Of a stretch of DNA of 64,000 nucleotides, positions 51,515-60,654 are shown one piece after another. Source of the stretch: Enterococcus gallinarum NBRC 100675 (lineage in GTDB: Bacteria > Bacillota > Bacilli > Lactobacillales > Enterococcaceae). Each line of letters starts with the position of its first letter. The stretch's first letter is position 1. The notes beneath the pieces are model-generated. The model worked only from the letters and a program-made list of their open reading frames with translations. It was not told the origin of the DNA and made no database searches. Where the stretch lies: the NCBI RefSeq assembly GCF_001544275.1, contig NZ_BCQE01000007.1, positions 1 through 64,000 of the forward strand, written 5' to 3'. The position numbers and the translations under genes are program-made.

Positions 51515-51530
51515 AGTTAAGCGCTTTACT
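51515..51530. promoter_or_regulatory. Cre-like palindrome upstream of the alpha-glucoside EIICB gene
   Basis: AGTTAAGCGCTTTACT, with the palindromic core TAAGCGCTT, about 25 bases before the EIICB start. It matches the inner part of the CcpA site consensus but not its outer bases; a LacI-type site is an alternative. Confidence 0.5.
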
Positions 51531-51609
51531 GATTCACATTTTACTATTAAAATAGGCTTGTGAAACCCTTTTCCCTCCTTTAAGAGTAATTCACCATTGA
51601 AAAGATTTT

Positions 51610-51634
51610 TTCACACTAATTGTGAATCGTCACA
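51610..51634. promoter_or_regulatory. Putative RpiR operator between EIICB and its regulator
   Basis: Two overlapping inverted repeats: TTCACA (51610-51615) with TGTGAA (51621-51626), and TGTGA with TCACA (51621-51634). They lie 37 to 60 bases before the RpiR-family gene and fit an autoregulated divergent control region. Confidence 0.55.
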
Positions 51635-51670
51635 CTTGAACAAAAGTAACGGAGTGCAAGGAGAGATAGT

Positions 51671-52435
51671 ATGCTGCAAGATCGTATTACTAGGTTTCAA
51701 ACAAAATTGACTGAGAATGATCTGATGATCTGGTCCTATATCGTTAGTCACAAAAAACAATGCCTCACCATGTCGATCAATGACTTAGCCAAAGCATGCA
51801 TTGTTTCCAGAACAACAATCATGCGGTTTTGCCAAAAGATTGGATTTGATGGTTTTTCAGAATTTAAGTACCATCTAAAAGCTGAATTGATGAAGGAGAA
51901 CGCTCTTTTATCAGAAATCGAGGGAGAAATTCTCGCCAATCATATCCAAACGATCGAAAATTTAGAGAAGAAAGATTTCTCAGCGATTTGTGCCATGATG
52001 GCAAATGCTAACCGCATTTTTATTTATGGATCTGGCGACATTCAAAATCTAGTTTCAAGTTATATGAAACTACTTTTTCTCCACAATGGCTTGCTTGTCT
52101 ACGATTTTGATGCTGTATCGATCAATGAGCAGTTTTATAAAATCATCCAGCCAGATGATCTTGTTTTGCTGATTACACTCAATGGCGAATCGGATACCGT
52201 CGTCAAACTTGCTAAACAGTTAAAGCAGAGAAATATCGATACAATTGGACTAACCAAACTAAGAAATTCGACGGTTTCTAAGCTATGTACAGAAACAATT
52301 TTTGTCCTAAATCCGGAGATACGCTCTTCTGATACGGTCACCTATCCTTTTGAATCGACTTCTACACTTTTCTTTGCAGTCGAGTACTTGTTGCTGAAAT
52401 ATGACGCTTGGCAAAAGCAAAGTATTGATTTGTGA
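51671..52435 (+). CDS. RpiR-family regulator of the alpha-glucoside module (GlvR-like)
   Basis: A 254-residue protein: N-terminal helix-turn-helix ('MSINDLAKACIVSRTTIMRF', 'GFDGFSEFKYHLKAEL') and a C-terminal SIS domain (about 110-240) with 'RIFIYGSGDIQNLVSSYMKL' and 'LITLNGESDTVVKLAKQL', which senses a phosphosugar. Divergent from the EIICB-GH4-MFS-EIIA genes. In B. subtilis the equivalent GlvR activates the glv operon. AAGGAGAG precedes the ATG. Confidence 0.9.
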   Translation: MLQDRITRFQTKLTENDLMIWSYIVSHKKQCLTMSINDLAKACIVSRTTIMRFCQKIGFDGFSEFKYHLKAELMKENALLSEIEGEILANHIQTIENLEKKDFSAICAMMANANRIFIYGSGDIQNLVSSYMKLLFLHNGLLVYDFDAVSINEQFYKIIQPDDLVLLITLNGESDTVVKLAKQLKQRNIDTIGLTKLRNSTVSKLCTETIFVLNPEIRSSDTVTYPFESTSTLFFAVEYLLLKYDAWQKQSIDL

Positions 52436-52449
52436 TCTCTTTAAACTGC

Positions 52450-52482
52450 TAAAAAAGGAAGACCCTTAGCGGCCTTCCTTTT
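52450..52482 (+). terminator. Terminator after the RpiR gene
   Basis: Arms AAAAAGGAAG and CTTCCTTTTT around a GC-rich loop, 15 bases after the stop codon. Confidence 0.85.
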
Positions 52483-52659
52483 TCGTTACCCGTAAATAGG
52501 AGAACGCAATTTAACAGATTCACCCAGAGATAGTGCTTCCCTATCTTTTAATGCTTCTTTCTGCGATGGAATATTTTTTCACTTTTAATATTGTTTTAAA
52601 CACTACCCTATGAGAAAATTGTTGGAAAGAACTGCTTTTATTGAAAGGAGCAACGCAAA

Positions 52660-53325
52660 ATGAATCAACCTGTAAACCCAACAAAGAAAACTCCGCGAAA
52701 ATCCAGACCTCTGATTGCTTTCATTCTACTTCCTGTCATCCTTGTAGGTGCATTAGGTCTATTCTTGAATCACTTCAATTACTGGCCTTTTCAGGGTAGC
52801 AAAATAGCTGGTGTCCCTGATGGGCAGCTTGTTCAACTAGAAAATGAACCAGATTTAACGGGTTTGCTACTGGCATATGGTTCGCAACTAAAATTCAACA
52901 CCACGGCAACCTCATTAACAGTCTATTTTGATCACTATCGCAAAGGTGAATTAAATACTCATGAATCAGTTGCTTCTTTGACTTATGAACAAGATGTTTC
53001 CATCAGTGGCTATTTAAACTTTGGTATTGCGGAAGGGCAGAATCATTTATTGGTGAAGCTATTCTCCAATGGCGCCATGTCACAAACAGTCACCGATCTT
53101 TCAGACTATGACTTTCCCCTTACACAGGAAGACAGACAATTTGGTGCTGTGACTACTATCAAAAACGGCAAAGTGAAACTCGAGAAAAACAAAAAAGTCC
53201 CACTGCTTTATTTAGCAGAAGGAAATGATGGATTAAAAATCTATGATGATATGGCAAATAATCTAGCACCAGATAACTTGAAAAACTTGCCAAATGCCTA
53301 CTTAATTTACTTGATAATTAAATAA
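52660..53325 (+). CDS. Membrane-anchored extracellular protein of unknown function
   Basis: A 221-residue protein with a basic, Pro-rich N-terminus ('PTKKTPRKSRP'), one membrane segment (about 18-38) and an extracellular domain of about 180 residues with an alternating strand pattern. No family is recognised. AAAGGAG precedes the ATG. It resembles the middle proteins of cassettes A and B only in layout, not in sequence. Confidence 0.7.
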   Translation: MNQPVNPTKKTPRKSRPLIAFILLPVILVGALGLFLNHFNYWPFQGSKIAGVPDGQLVQLENEPDLTGLLLAYGSQLKFNTTATSLTVYFDHYRKGELNTHESVASLTYEQDVSISGYLNFGIAEGQNHLLVKLFSNGAMSQTVTDLSDYDFPLTQEDRQFGAVTTIKNGKVKLEKNKKVPLLYLAEGNDGLKIYDDMANNLAPDNLKNLPNAYLIYLIIK

Positions 53326-53508
53326 CTTAAGTTCTTCTAAGAAAACTACATCGGCTTTGACTATCCCCTTCAAGACCTTTTTAAAAGAACAAAATGAACA
53401 GCAAAATCTTAGTTGTCTTCTTTAAATCGTTTCCCTTTACTTTTTTATACTTTTTACTTATTATTCTTTTGAAATAAGAATAAATTAAAATAAAAAAGGA
53501 GAACAAAC

Positions 53509-53697
53509 ATGGAAAAATATCAAGTGTTTCCTGGTCAAGACTATCAGGCAAAGGTTATTGGCTTTAGTGGTTTACAAGATGTTAGCGTTATTCATGTTTA
53601 CGAAAATACAGCTACAGTGTTGATTCAAGGTACTTCTGAAACAGGAGTTGCGAGACTTTGCAACTTTTCAATCAAAACTGCATCATTGGTGGGGTAA
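53509..53697 (+). CDS. Small protein of unknown function
   Basis: A 62-residue protein with an excellent ribosome site (AAGGAGAA) and a beta-rich pattern ('VFPGQDYQAKVIGFSGLQDV', 'ATVLIQGTSETGVARL'). No signal or membrane segment. The preceding 170 bases are AT-rich and can hold its promoter. Function unknown. Confidence 0.6.
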   Translation: MEKYQVFPGQDYQAKVIGFSGLQDVSVIHVYENTATVLIQGTSETGVARLCNFSIKTASLVG

Positions 53698-54203
53698 AAC
53701 TTTCAGAGACTGAGGAAACTGATTTTAGGTACAGGATTCCCAAAACAGAAAAAAGGTAGCCCAATTAGTGCTGCTTCGTTGAAACACCAAAATGTATAAA
53801 GTATTTTTATTTTATTTATTCAATATCTCTCTACATTATTTGCAAATAATGTTAAAATAAAAAAACAGGAGATGTATCAGGCTTCCCCCAAGAGAATCTT
53901 CCCCAAGTGCTCTTGCCTGGTACTTCTTCCTTGTTTGTTTTTCGGAACTATAGAACAATGGTAAGCCATTCTTCTACGAATTACAAGTGGTCTTATTGCT
54001 GAACAAAACAAAGATTTACTATTCTATTTTCCTCAAATCTCCCAATAAAAAAACATTTCTTTTATTTTTGTTGATAAATTTCCAGCTACGGAGATCTGCT
54101 GATAATCCTATCCTCGAGTAAAAAAACTGCGAAGGCACTTCTTGTTGAAGCGTCCCCCACAGTCTTTATCTATGACACATTTCTCACTTTGATTTGAATC
54201 CTT
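53698..54203. other. Gene-free stretch
   Basis: About 500 bases with no convincing gene or RNA. A weak hairpin near 54120-54165 (ACTG/CAGT ends with an inner ACTTC/GAAGC) may end the GH18 transcript from the right. Confidence 0.5.
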
Positions 54204-55139
54204 CTAGTTTGGAATATTCTCTGTATAAACGGTCTTTCTTCCATACAATTCTTGTGTGATGCCCGAAAGATAAGCAGCAGAGTTATTGCTGCGAAGATTA
54301 TACATTAGGAAAATCCCGTAATTTTCAGCCTTCGTCCGTTTAGCATATTGAATGCTTTGTGCTTGGTTTCTTCCTACTTCTACAGCCGCTGGTCCTAAAC
54401 GGTCGGCACCCATTCCAACAAAGTAAGGAACCTGCCAAGAGCCATAATATGGATTCCAGCTATAATCGATCGTCTTTGAAACATTTTCATTATACATTGA
54501 ATTCTCGGCAGCGGGACCAATATTATATAGTGTGATCAGCTTATCTGCCCCAAGACGATTTCTCAATGCTTGAATAAGCCAAATGAATGACTGATCATTT
54601 GGTTGTGGTGTCCCATTCTTCCCGTATTCTGCATACTCATCATCAAAATCGATTCCGTCTAAACCATACGTTTTAACCACTTGTTCTAGCTCCGCAGCAA
54701 ACGCATCAGCACTGGCATAATCTGTGAAATTTGCAAAACCAGCTCCTTGGTGATTTCCTAATATCGATAAAAGGACTTTTGTGCCTCGTGCTTGTAACGG
54801 TTTGATCTGGGTTTCCTTTTCAGCTAGTGTTTTTTGTACTTGCTCATTTAAATGAAGATAGGCTTGCTTTGTCGCTGGATCATAATTGATATTCGCAGCA
54901 AAAATGATCCCGATGTCGATTGCAGGTTTGTCCGTTCCGGCTAGCGTATATTTCCCAATGTTTTTAAATTCGTTGTCATTGACTTCAACATACATCACTG
55001 TTTTCGGTGTGACTTGATCGGCAGCCTGAGCTTCTAAAACCGGTGTGGCCAAAGAAAAAAGACTTAAAAGAACCATCACCACAAAAGCAACTGTAAATCT
55101 TTGAGATGGTTTCACTGCTAGTTGATTCTTATTGTTCAC
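54204..55139 (-). CDS. Secreted GH18 endo-beta-N-acetylglucosaminidase (Endo H-like)
   Basis: A 311-residue enzyme: signal peptide to about residue 38 ('VLEAQAADQ'), then a GH18 barrel beginning 'KTVMYVEVNDNEF', with 'VLLSILGNHQGAGFANF' and the catalytic motif 'DGIDFDDEYAEYG', where the last Glu of DxxDxDxE-type is the acid. This is the Endo H pattern, also found in the enterococcal endoglycosidase EfEndo18A. It cuts between the two GlcNAc of high-mannose N-glycans. GTG at 55139 has GGAGG 8 bases upstream; a TTG two codons earlier is too close. Confidence 0.9.
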   Translation of the reverse strand: MNNKNQLAVKPSQRFTVAFVVMVLLSLFSLATPVLEAQAADQVTPKTVMYVEVNDNEFKNIGKYTLAGTDKPAIDIGIIFAANINYDPATKQAYLHLNEQVQKTLAEKETQIKPLQARGTKVLLSILGNHQGAGFANFTDYASADAFAAELEQVVKTYGLDGIDFDDEYAEYGKNGTPQPNDQSFIWLIQALRNRLGADKLITLYNIGPAAENSMYNENVSKTIDYSWNPYYGSWQVPYFVGMGADRLGPAAVEVGRNQAQSIQYAKRTKAENYGIFLMYNLRSNNSAAYLSGITQELYGRKTVYTENIPN

Positions 55140-55205
55140 TGTCAACGCCTCCTATAATAATCAGATATTTACGCATCATTTACGAAGAGTTTTTTTGCAT
55201 AGAGT

Positions 55206-56360
55206 CTATTGTTCTGCTGCCATAAGCGCAGCTTCTTTCAATGGGTCATATTCGGGACTGACCGCTTCTTCATACTTAGCAGCCAAAAACACTCGATTCA
55301 CTTCATAATGAGAAGTGGCACGTTCGATTTGTTGACTTAATTCTTGAACTTGGCGATCGGAAAACTGGTCGTTCTTTCTAGCAAGATAATGTTTAGCAAA
55401 AGCTTGCGACTCGGCCAAAGAGTAGCCTTTTGATTCCAAAATCGCCGTTTTTGTCCAGAGAAAGTCCGTTTTCAACAACTGATCGTTTCTTCCTTGGATA
55501 CCATCGCGATCAATCGCATAAAGAAACATGCCGCCAGTTTCACTTGTACGGACATAGTTTGCGACACTATAGAGATTGCTGGACTCATAAGGTTCACGGG
55601 TATCTCCCCATGTTTGATTGGTGCGTTCTTCAGGAAAAGAGAGACCGACTAAATACTGAGACCGTTCGATTCCTGTCTTTGAGAACTTGTTGTTCCATGA
55701 AGACTCCGCCCGCGTGGCATTCGATCCATATTGCTGTGCACCCAAAAAACTGAACGCTGATGAAACAGGAGTAAATGGCTCTAGGGAAAAGATATCTACA
55801 GTATCATAAATCAGCAGTGTATCTGTGTCTGACTTCGGTCCAATATAGTGTGATAGGGCCTCGATCACCCCATGGGCGATTTTCAGTTGACTGGTAGTAT
55901 AAGTACTTTCCATATCAAAATCAAGACCATCGATTCCTGGTGTCATATATTTATCTAAAAGCTGCTTTGCATAATCGTCAAATTCTTTTGCTGTTGGTTG
56001 GCTCTGCGTTGTAGGAACTTTCAATAGTTCGCGATAATCTAATCCTCGTACAAGCTTTGTTCCTCGCTTGTGTAATTCTGGTGCATACACATTGGCGACT
56101 TCATCAAAAAAGACTTTACTATCTGCATCACTCACATTTGCGTGGAACACATTGACCACATCAATACCATAAGGAATATCTGTCATTCGGATCTGATTAT
56201 TTTGTTCAGATGGAATACTTTGATCTCTCCATGTGCGGTAATAGACCATAAATGTTTTTTCCGATTTCTCAACAGTGGTGGCAGATCCCTCAACCCCAAA
56301 CAAAAACCCACAAAGCAACAACGAACTGGCGGCAAACAATCCCAAAACGACTTTTTTCAT
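55206..56360 (-). CDS. Second secreted GH18 enzyme, endo-beta-N-acetylglucosaminidase-like
   Basis: A 384-residue protein: signal peptide to about residue 26, a GH18 barrel with 'TFMVYYRTWRDQSIPSEQNN', 'GTKLVRGLDYRELL' and the catalytic 'GIDGLDFDMESTYT' (D-x-x-D-x-D-x-E), then a helical C-terminus of about 90 residues ('SLAESQAFAKHYLARKNDQF'). It probably acts on N-glycans of another type than the Endo H-like neighbour, perhaps complex glycans as EndoS/EndoE do; specificity is inferred. It lies 66 bases before the Endo H-like gene. A CcpA-like site precedes it. Confidence 0.85.
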   Translation of the reverse strand: MKKVVLGLFAASSLLLCGFLFGVEGSATTVEKSEKTFMVYYRTWRDQSIPSEQNNQIRMTDIPYGIDVVNVFHANVSDADSKVFFDEVANVYAPELHKRGTKLVRGLDYRELLKVPTTQSQPTAKEFDDYAKQLLDKYMTPGIDGLDFDMESTYTTSQLKIAHGVIEALSHYIGPKSDTDTLLIYDTVDIFSLEPFTPVSSAFSFLGAQQYGSNATRAESSWNNKFSKTGIERSQYLVGLSFPEERTNQTWGDTREPYESSNLYSVANYVRTSETGGMFLYAIDRDGIQGRNDQLLKTDFLWTKTAILESKGYSLAESQAFAKHYLARKNDQFSDRQVQELSQQIERATSHYEVNRVFLAAKYEEAVSPEYDPLKEAALMAAEQ

Positions 56361-56399
56361 CAACATCCATCCTTTCAGAATAAAATTTGATACACCTAA

Positions 56400-56413
56400 T
56401 GTTAGCGCTTACT
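56400..56413. promoter_or_regulatory. Cre (CcpA) or LacI-type operator upstream of the GH18 pair
   Basis: On the minus strand AGTAAGCGCTAACA agrees with 13 of 14 positions of the CcpA consensus TGWAANCGNTNWCA. It lies 40 bases before the second GH18 start. The adjacent LacI-family regulator could bind the same kind of sequence. Confidence 0.7.
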
Positions 56414-56511
56414 TAACGAAATATCTAGGAACAAATTATAGGTATTTCATAACAAATTAAAGATTTTTCTTTAAAGTAAAAAAAGACTGCACTAAAAAAT
56501 AGCAACAAAAG

Positions 56512-56540
56512 AAGCCCTCTATTCTCATGAGGGCTTTCTC
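56512..56540 (-). terminator. Terminator of the LacI-family gene
   Basis: Arms AAGCCCTC and GAGGGCTT around a 9-base loop, with a T-rich run on the minus strand. Confidence 0.75.
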
Positions 56541-56612
56541 CTCCTTTTCTTGCAAAACGGCAGTCTCCTAGAAAAGAATGGTGCTTTTGGTAACACATTT
56601 TTAGAGCATTGC

Positions 56613-57539
56613 TTAACTGCGAACAAGCAATTCAAACGGTAAAACGATTTGTTCCCTACTCCGTTCCTGGAATAGACGAAACGCTTCTTTTCCGCAGAGG
56701 TGCAAATGGAATTCAACGGTGGAAAAGTTCAGTAATCGACTGATCAGTAAGTTTTCTTGACCGATAACCAGAGGTGCTTTGCTTTCCTCATATTGAGATA
56801 ATATTGTCGCTGCGATCTCATCTCCATTGGTAATGATCCCGTCCACGCCCCGGTCTTTGAAAAAAGCAGCCGCAGCCTCGCCATCTTCTGCTTTGATACA
56901 ATCCCAAAAAATGTCCTCTTCTGAAAACCCAGGAAAGAGCTCCTTTGCTTTAGCGATCGTATTGATCGAATTACAGCTGAGTCGTTTGCTGCGACCAAGA
57001 GTCAAGCCTAACCGTTTAACGCCTTGTTCTTTAAGATAAAGGATGCTGGCTGTCACTGAGCCAACTTGATCGATCGTTACGAATGGGACATCCGTTCCGC
57101 TTGCATCTTCGCAAAAAACGATGGGGCCATTTTCAAGATAGGGACGAAACGTCTCAATATGGTTAGCACGCGTGATGACAATCAACCCATCGAATCCTTT
57201 GGCAGCGAACTCTTCTAAATAGTCCTTCTCCAAGGCTTTATCGAAATTAGTTGGTAAAAGCGTCACCTTATATTGTTGCGCAAATGCCTCCTCCATAATA
57301 CCATTGAGGATGCCATCGAAGAATGGATGGTTGACAAATGGTACGATGACCCCCACATTGAATGTTTTTCCTGAGCTTAGTTTCTGAGCGATCTTATTCG
57401 GCTTATAGTTCAGTTCTTTCATCATGGCTAAAATGGTTTGACGCTTTTGTTCTTCCACATACGGATGGCCGTTGATAACCCGGGAAACCGTAGTGATGGA
57501 ATAACCAGTCATTTTTGCAATATCTCGAATCGTTGCCAT
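56613..57539 (-). CDS. LacI-family transcriptional regulator
   Basis: A 308-residue regulator: DNA-binding domain 'ATIRDIAKMTGYSITTVSRV' at the N-terminus with hinge 'YKPNKIAQKLSSGKTFNVGV', then a periplasmic-binding-protein-like sugar-sensing domain ('HPFFDGILNGIMEEA', 'FDGLIVITRA', 'GVKRLGLTLGR'). It lies just upstream of the GH18 pair on the same strand and probably controls them or the sugar importer; a LacI/CcpA-type site is present between them. Confidence 0.92.
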   Translation of the reverse strand: MATIRDIAKMTGYSITTVSRVINGHPYVEEQKRQTILAMMKELNYKPNKIAQKLSSGKTFNVGVIVPFVNHPFFDGILNGIMEEAFAQQYKVTLLPTNFDKALEKDYLEEFAAKGFDGLIVITRANHIETFRPYLENGPIVFCEDASGTDVPFVTIDQVGSVTASILYLKEQGVKRLGLTLGRSKRLSCNSINTIAKAKELFPGFSEEDIFWDCIKAEDGEAAAAFFKDRGVDGIITNGDEIAATILSQYEESKAPLVIGQENLLISRLLNFSTVEFHLHLCGKEAFRLFQERSREQIVLPFELLVRS

Positions 57540-57965
57540 AAACAGTTGCTCCTTATGCTATGTATTTTCACTGCTGTTTTATATCTCTATCTCTTTGTAG
57601 TCTACCATAAAACTAGTCCAAGGACAGACTGCTGGCTATGAAATTTATGATGGAACGTTTCGGGAGTATTCGCTACAAAGCGATATGCGAAGAGTAGTTG
57701 GCACTGTCAAAGTTACCAAACAAAATCTGTGAACAAAAAAATACCCGAAGAATAGTTGGCTTGTTCATAATCTCAATGAGCCTCGTTGCACCTTCACAAC
57801 CGCTCATTATTAGCCATTTCTTCGGGTAGATTATCAACGAATCACTTCAATCCTAGTCCTTGTATGATCAATGACTCGATTCCTTCGGCTGATTTTCTTT
57901 ATGTCAATGATTGCCTTTGATCCCTATTCTGCTCGCTTGTCACAATGACTCCTATTTTTCTGTGA
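57540..57965. other. Gene-free stretch with a structured element and a short repeat
   Basis: No gene is supported. It holds the nested hairpin at 57742-57828 (separate entry) and, before it, a plus-strand frame of about 40 codons ending near 57732 that may be the decayed end of a gene. CGAAGAGTAGTTGGC at 57688-57702 recurs, with one change, inside the hairpin element. Confidence 0.5.
57742..57828. ncRNA. Nested stem-loop element, candidate structured RNA or terminator
   Basis: Outer arms TACCCGAAGAA and TTCTTCGGGTA are perfectly complementary; inside, GGCT pairs with AGCC, AATGAGC (57775-57781) with GCTCATT (57802-57808), and GTTG with CAAC at the tip. The order of arms is nested, so the 87-base region folds into one long stem with bulges. 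It lies between the LacI gene and the mannose-6-phosphate-isomerase-like gene, both on the minus strand. Confidence 0.5.
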
Positions 57966-59711
57966 TCAGAGCTTGGTTGCTTCTGTAGATAACCCTCGAA
58001 CAAATGCTTGAATCACAGCAACTTCTTTGTTGGGATCTCCTTGATTTACTAATCGGTAGACTTTCACTGCTTCTGGTACAATGAATGTTTCTCCATAATG
58101 AATCTCGAATGGGGCAAAACTGTCGGTCACACTTTCAACTGTGATTTTTTCTCCTTCCACCAAATTTAACATATTCACACTTTGATGGACAGATACAGTG
58201 ACCTCTTTTTTGAACCAATGGCGGTGTGTTTCAATAAATTCTAGCTCATGCAACCCTGTCTTTTCCACCCGGATTTCTTCATCTTCATACAATGTTTCAA
58301 AGGGATTGATTAAATTTTCTTGGACCCAGGCGGTATCATACGCTGTATTGACATTTTCTTCTCCATGTACAAGATGGACCGGTCTTGGGATCCCATCTAA
58401 TCCTAGACGTCCCCAATCCCAGAGTTTGAAGGTGAAAATATAAGGTGTCTGGCTAATTTCTAAAACGACCGTGTCTGGTCCGCCGCAATGGATCGTTCCT
58501 GAGGGGATCGAATAATGATCATGTTTTTTTACTGGAAAACAATTGATGTATTTCTCGTCTGGAAAACGATAGTCGCCATTCTCTGCTTTTTTTAATTCTC
58601 TAAATAATTCTTCTTTCTCCGTTCCTTCGGTCACCCCCAAATAGATTGTCGAATGTTCACCAGCTTGCAAAATGTAGTAACTTTCATTTTGAGTATAAGT
58701 CATACCAAATTTCTCTTGAATATAATCAACTCGCGGATGAACTTGCAGACTCAAGTTGCCTCCTCCAACGGTATCTAAATAATCAAAGCGGATCGGAAAC
58801 TCATTGCCAAAACGTGCCTGTACTTTCTTGCCAAGTAAGGCGATCGGTCTTTGATGAACGATGTTGATCGCGGGTATCTCGATTTTAGTTCCTGCAAAAT
58901 TTAAACATATACTATTCTCTTCTGGTACCCCATCAAATGCCCAACCATAATTTTGTTGGTTGGGATCCAGATTGAATTCTTCCTTCATCCACTGACCACC
59001 CCAAACACTGGAATCGAAGTAAGGCACCAGTCGAAAAGGTTGCTGGACGATTTCGTCTAATGCAGCACGATAGCCAGATCCTGTTACCATCTTTGGCTGA
59101 TTCGCTACATTCGTATCAATCAAGTAATCGATTTTGTCTGTAAGTTTCTGTTTCAGTCGATCTGCGATACGCCATTCAAAGAAGAATCCCCGTTTCACTT
59201 TTTTTAGATTGTCTTCATGTTCATTAGCAGCTTTCCAGTTGGCTAAACCTTTACGATAGCGCTTTTGGATTTCCCAACGTGTCAAATCAGCATAGCAAAG
59301 TATATCTGGATCAGGTAACAAAAGAGTTGCTCCAGTACCATAAACAAGAATTTTTTCCATCTTAGATGCTTTCTTTCGCCATTGCTGTATTTCATAGTGG
59401 GGGAAAAATTGTGCAAGATCGGCATGAGACATTCTGCCAAACACACGGTCTTCCGTTAAATTTTCTGCAATCATTTTCGTTACCGTTTCAGCATCATATG
59501 CATAGTCATCCGCTTTGACACAGCATATATTTGTTAGATGACGAAACAAGTGTTGCTCTAGTTCCTCGAGATTCACTCCGGGATAGCATTCTAAAGCAAT
59601 TCGGCTCTTTCCTTCATTAAATAGACGGTTCAACTCCTTGCTGATTGCTTGATAGCTTTCCCAAGTGTCTGCAGTCTGACTGATTTTGATTTCTGGTTGT
59701 AAATTATACAT
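57966..59711 (-). CDS. Class I mannose-6-phosphate isomerase-like protein with N-terminal kinase-like domain
   Basis: A 581-residue protein, almost twice the size of a plain ManA. Residues 1-205 resemble a nucleoside/uridine-kinase-like domain but with a degenerate loop ('IALECYPGVNLEELEQHL') where the ATP-binding loop would be. Residues about 215-480 form the isomerase cupin: 'SLQVHP' and 'NESYYILQAG' with zinc ligands, and 'SIPSGTIHCGG'. It would feed mannose 6-phosphate from N-glycans into glycolysis. It shares a GntR operator motif with the GntR/UTRA gene upstream. Confidence 0.82.
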   Translation of the reverse strand: MYNLQPEIKISQTADTWESYQAISKELNRLFNEGKSRIALECYPGVNLEELEQHLFRHLTNICCVKADDYAYDAETVTKMIAENLTEDRVFGRMSHADLAQFFPHYEIQQWRKKASKMEKILVYGTGATLLLPDPDILCYADLTRWEIQKRYRKGLANWKAANEHEDNLKKVKRGFFFEWRIADRLKQKLTDKIDYLIDTNVANQPKMVTGSGYRAALDEIVQQPFRLVPYFDSSVWGGQWMKEEFNLDPNQQNYGWAFDGVPEENSICLNFAGTKIEIPAINIVHQRPIALLGKKVQARFGNEFPIRFDYLDTVGGGNLSLQVHPRVDYIQEKFGMTYTQNESYYILQAGEHSTIYLGVTEGTEKEELFRELKKAENGDYRFPDEKYINCFPVKKHDHYSIPSGTIHCGGPDTVVLEISQTPYIFTFKLWDWGRLGLDGIPRPVHLVHGEENVNTAYDTAWVQENLINPFETLYEDEEIRVEKTGLHELEFIETHRHWFKKEVTVSVHQSVNMLNLVEGEKITVESVTDSFAPFEIHYGETFIVPEAVKVYRLVNQGDPNKEVAVIQAFVRGLSTEATKL

Positions 59712-59775
59712 TTGGATTCCTCTCTTTAACTTTTTTGATATTGATTAAATGGAGGCAGCTTGGTTAGTCCCTCTT

Positions 59776-59795
59776 ATGTTATTTTGTCATAACAT
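59776..59795. promoter_or_regulatory. Putative GntR/UTRA operator upstream of the isomerase-like gene
   Basis: Arms ATGTTAT and ATAACAT around six bases; contains TTGTCATAACA, which recurs at 60658-60668 upstream of the GntR gene. It lies 65 bases before the isomerase-like start. Confidence 0.65.
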
Positions 59796-59896
59796 TTAAG
59801 GATGAGAAGATATTCCAGTTAGATAAGTTCCAAACTTGGTCCTTATAAAGAAAGTACAAAATAGCTGGACTATCTTGCACTTTACATTTTTAAGGA

Positions 59897-60634
59897 TTAC
59901 ATTTCAACGTAATAACGATATTGGTCTCCCACGTAGTAACAGTCACTGATTTCCTTATATTGTCCATCACTGCTTGAAACCATGCGAACTCGTTTTAGAA
60001 TAGGCGTCACATCCGATACTTCTAAAATTGCTTGCAATTCAGGTGTTGCCATGACTGCTTCCACATATTCTTTGGACTCGCTCAAAACGATGTTGAATTT
60101 CTTGAGGTACTCGTATAGTGACCCGTAGTAATCACTGCTATCTAAGGAGAACTTCTCTGTATATGGAATATGAGTGACAAAATAAGCAAATGCTTTACTG
60201 CCCTCGACTCCCCTTGTCCGTCTGATTTGAAGCACTTCTCCGCCATTTTCAATCCCTAATTGCTGAGAAATCCGCTCAGAAGCATGAATCAATTGGACAT
60301 GTGCCGTCAGTGTACGAACAGTCTTTCCTAACTCCTCCATCTCTCGTGTAAAACCGCGGACCATTGTATAATGTTCTTTTTCTGTCGTATGATCCACGGA
60401 TAAAACAAATGTCCCTTTTGCCCGTTCACGATATAAATGTCCTTCTCGAACAAGTTCATCGATCGCTTTTCTAATCGTGATTCGACTGACATTGTATATC
60501 GTACATAGTTCAAGTTCTGGAGGGATTTTTTCTCCTGCTGCCCATTCCCCTGATAAGAGTTTAAATCTTAAATCATCCGCGATTTGACTATAGAGCGGAC
60601 TGGATCCTTTCTTTTTGGCTAACTTGTCGTTCAC
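59897..60634 (-). CDS. GntR-family regulator with UTRA domain (HutC type)
   Basis: A 245-residue regulator: winged helix in residues 10-75 ('PLYSQIADDLRFKLLSGEW', 'VSRITIRKAIDELVREGHLY') and a UTRA sugar-binding domain (about 95-240) with 'LQIRRTRGVEGSKAFAYFV'. GTG at 60634 is taken because AGGAGG lies 7 bases upstream. The sequence TTGTCATAACA occurs before this gene and before the isomerase-like gene, fitting HutC-type sites (TGT-x-AT-x-ACA), so autoregulation and control of the isomerase gene are likely. Confidence 0.9.
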   Translation of the reverse strand: MNDKLAKKKGSSPLYSQIADDLRFKLLSGEWAAGEKIPPELELCTIYNVSRITIRKAIDELVREGHLYRERAKGTFVLSVDHTTEKEHYTMVRGFTREMEELGKTVRTLTAHVQLIHASERISQQLGIENGGEVLQIRRTRGVEGSKAFAYFVTHIPYTEKFSLDSSDYYGSLYEYLKKFNIVLSESKEYVEAVMATPELQAILEVSDVTPILKRVRMVSSSDGQYKEISDCYYVGDQYRYYVEM

Positions 60635-60654
60635 TGTTCGTCCTCCTACTAGCT

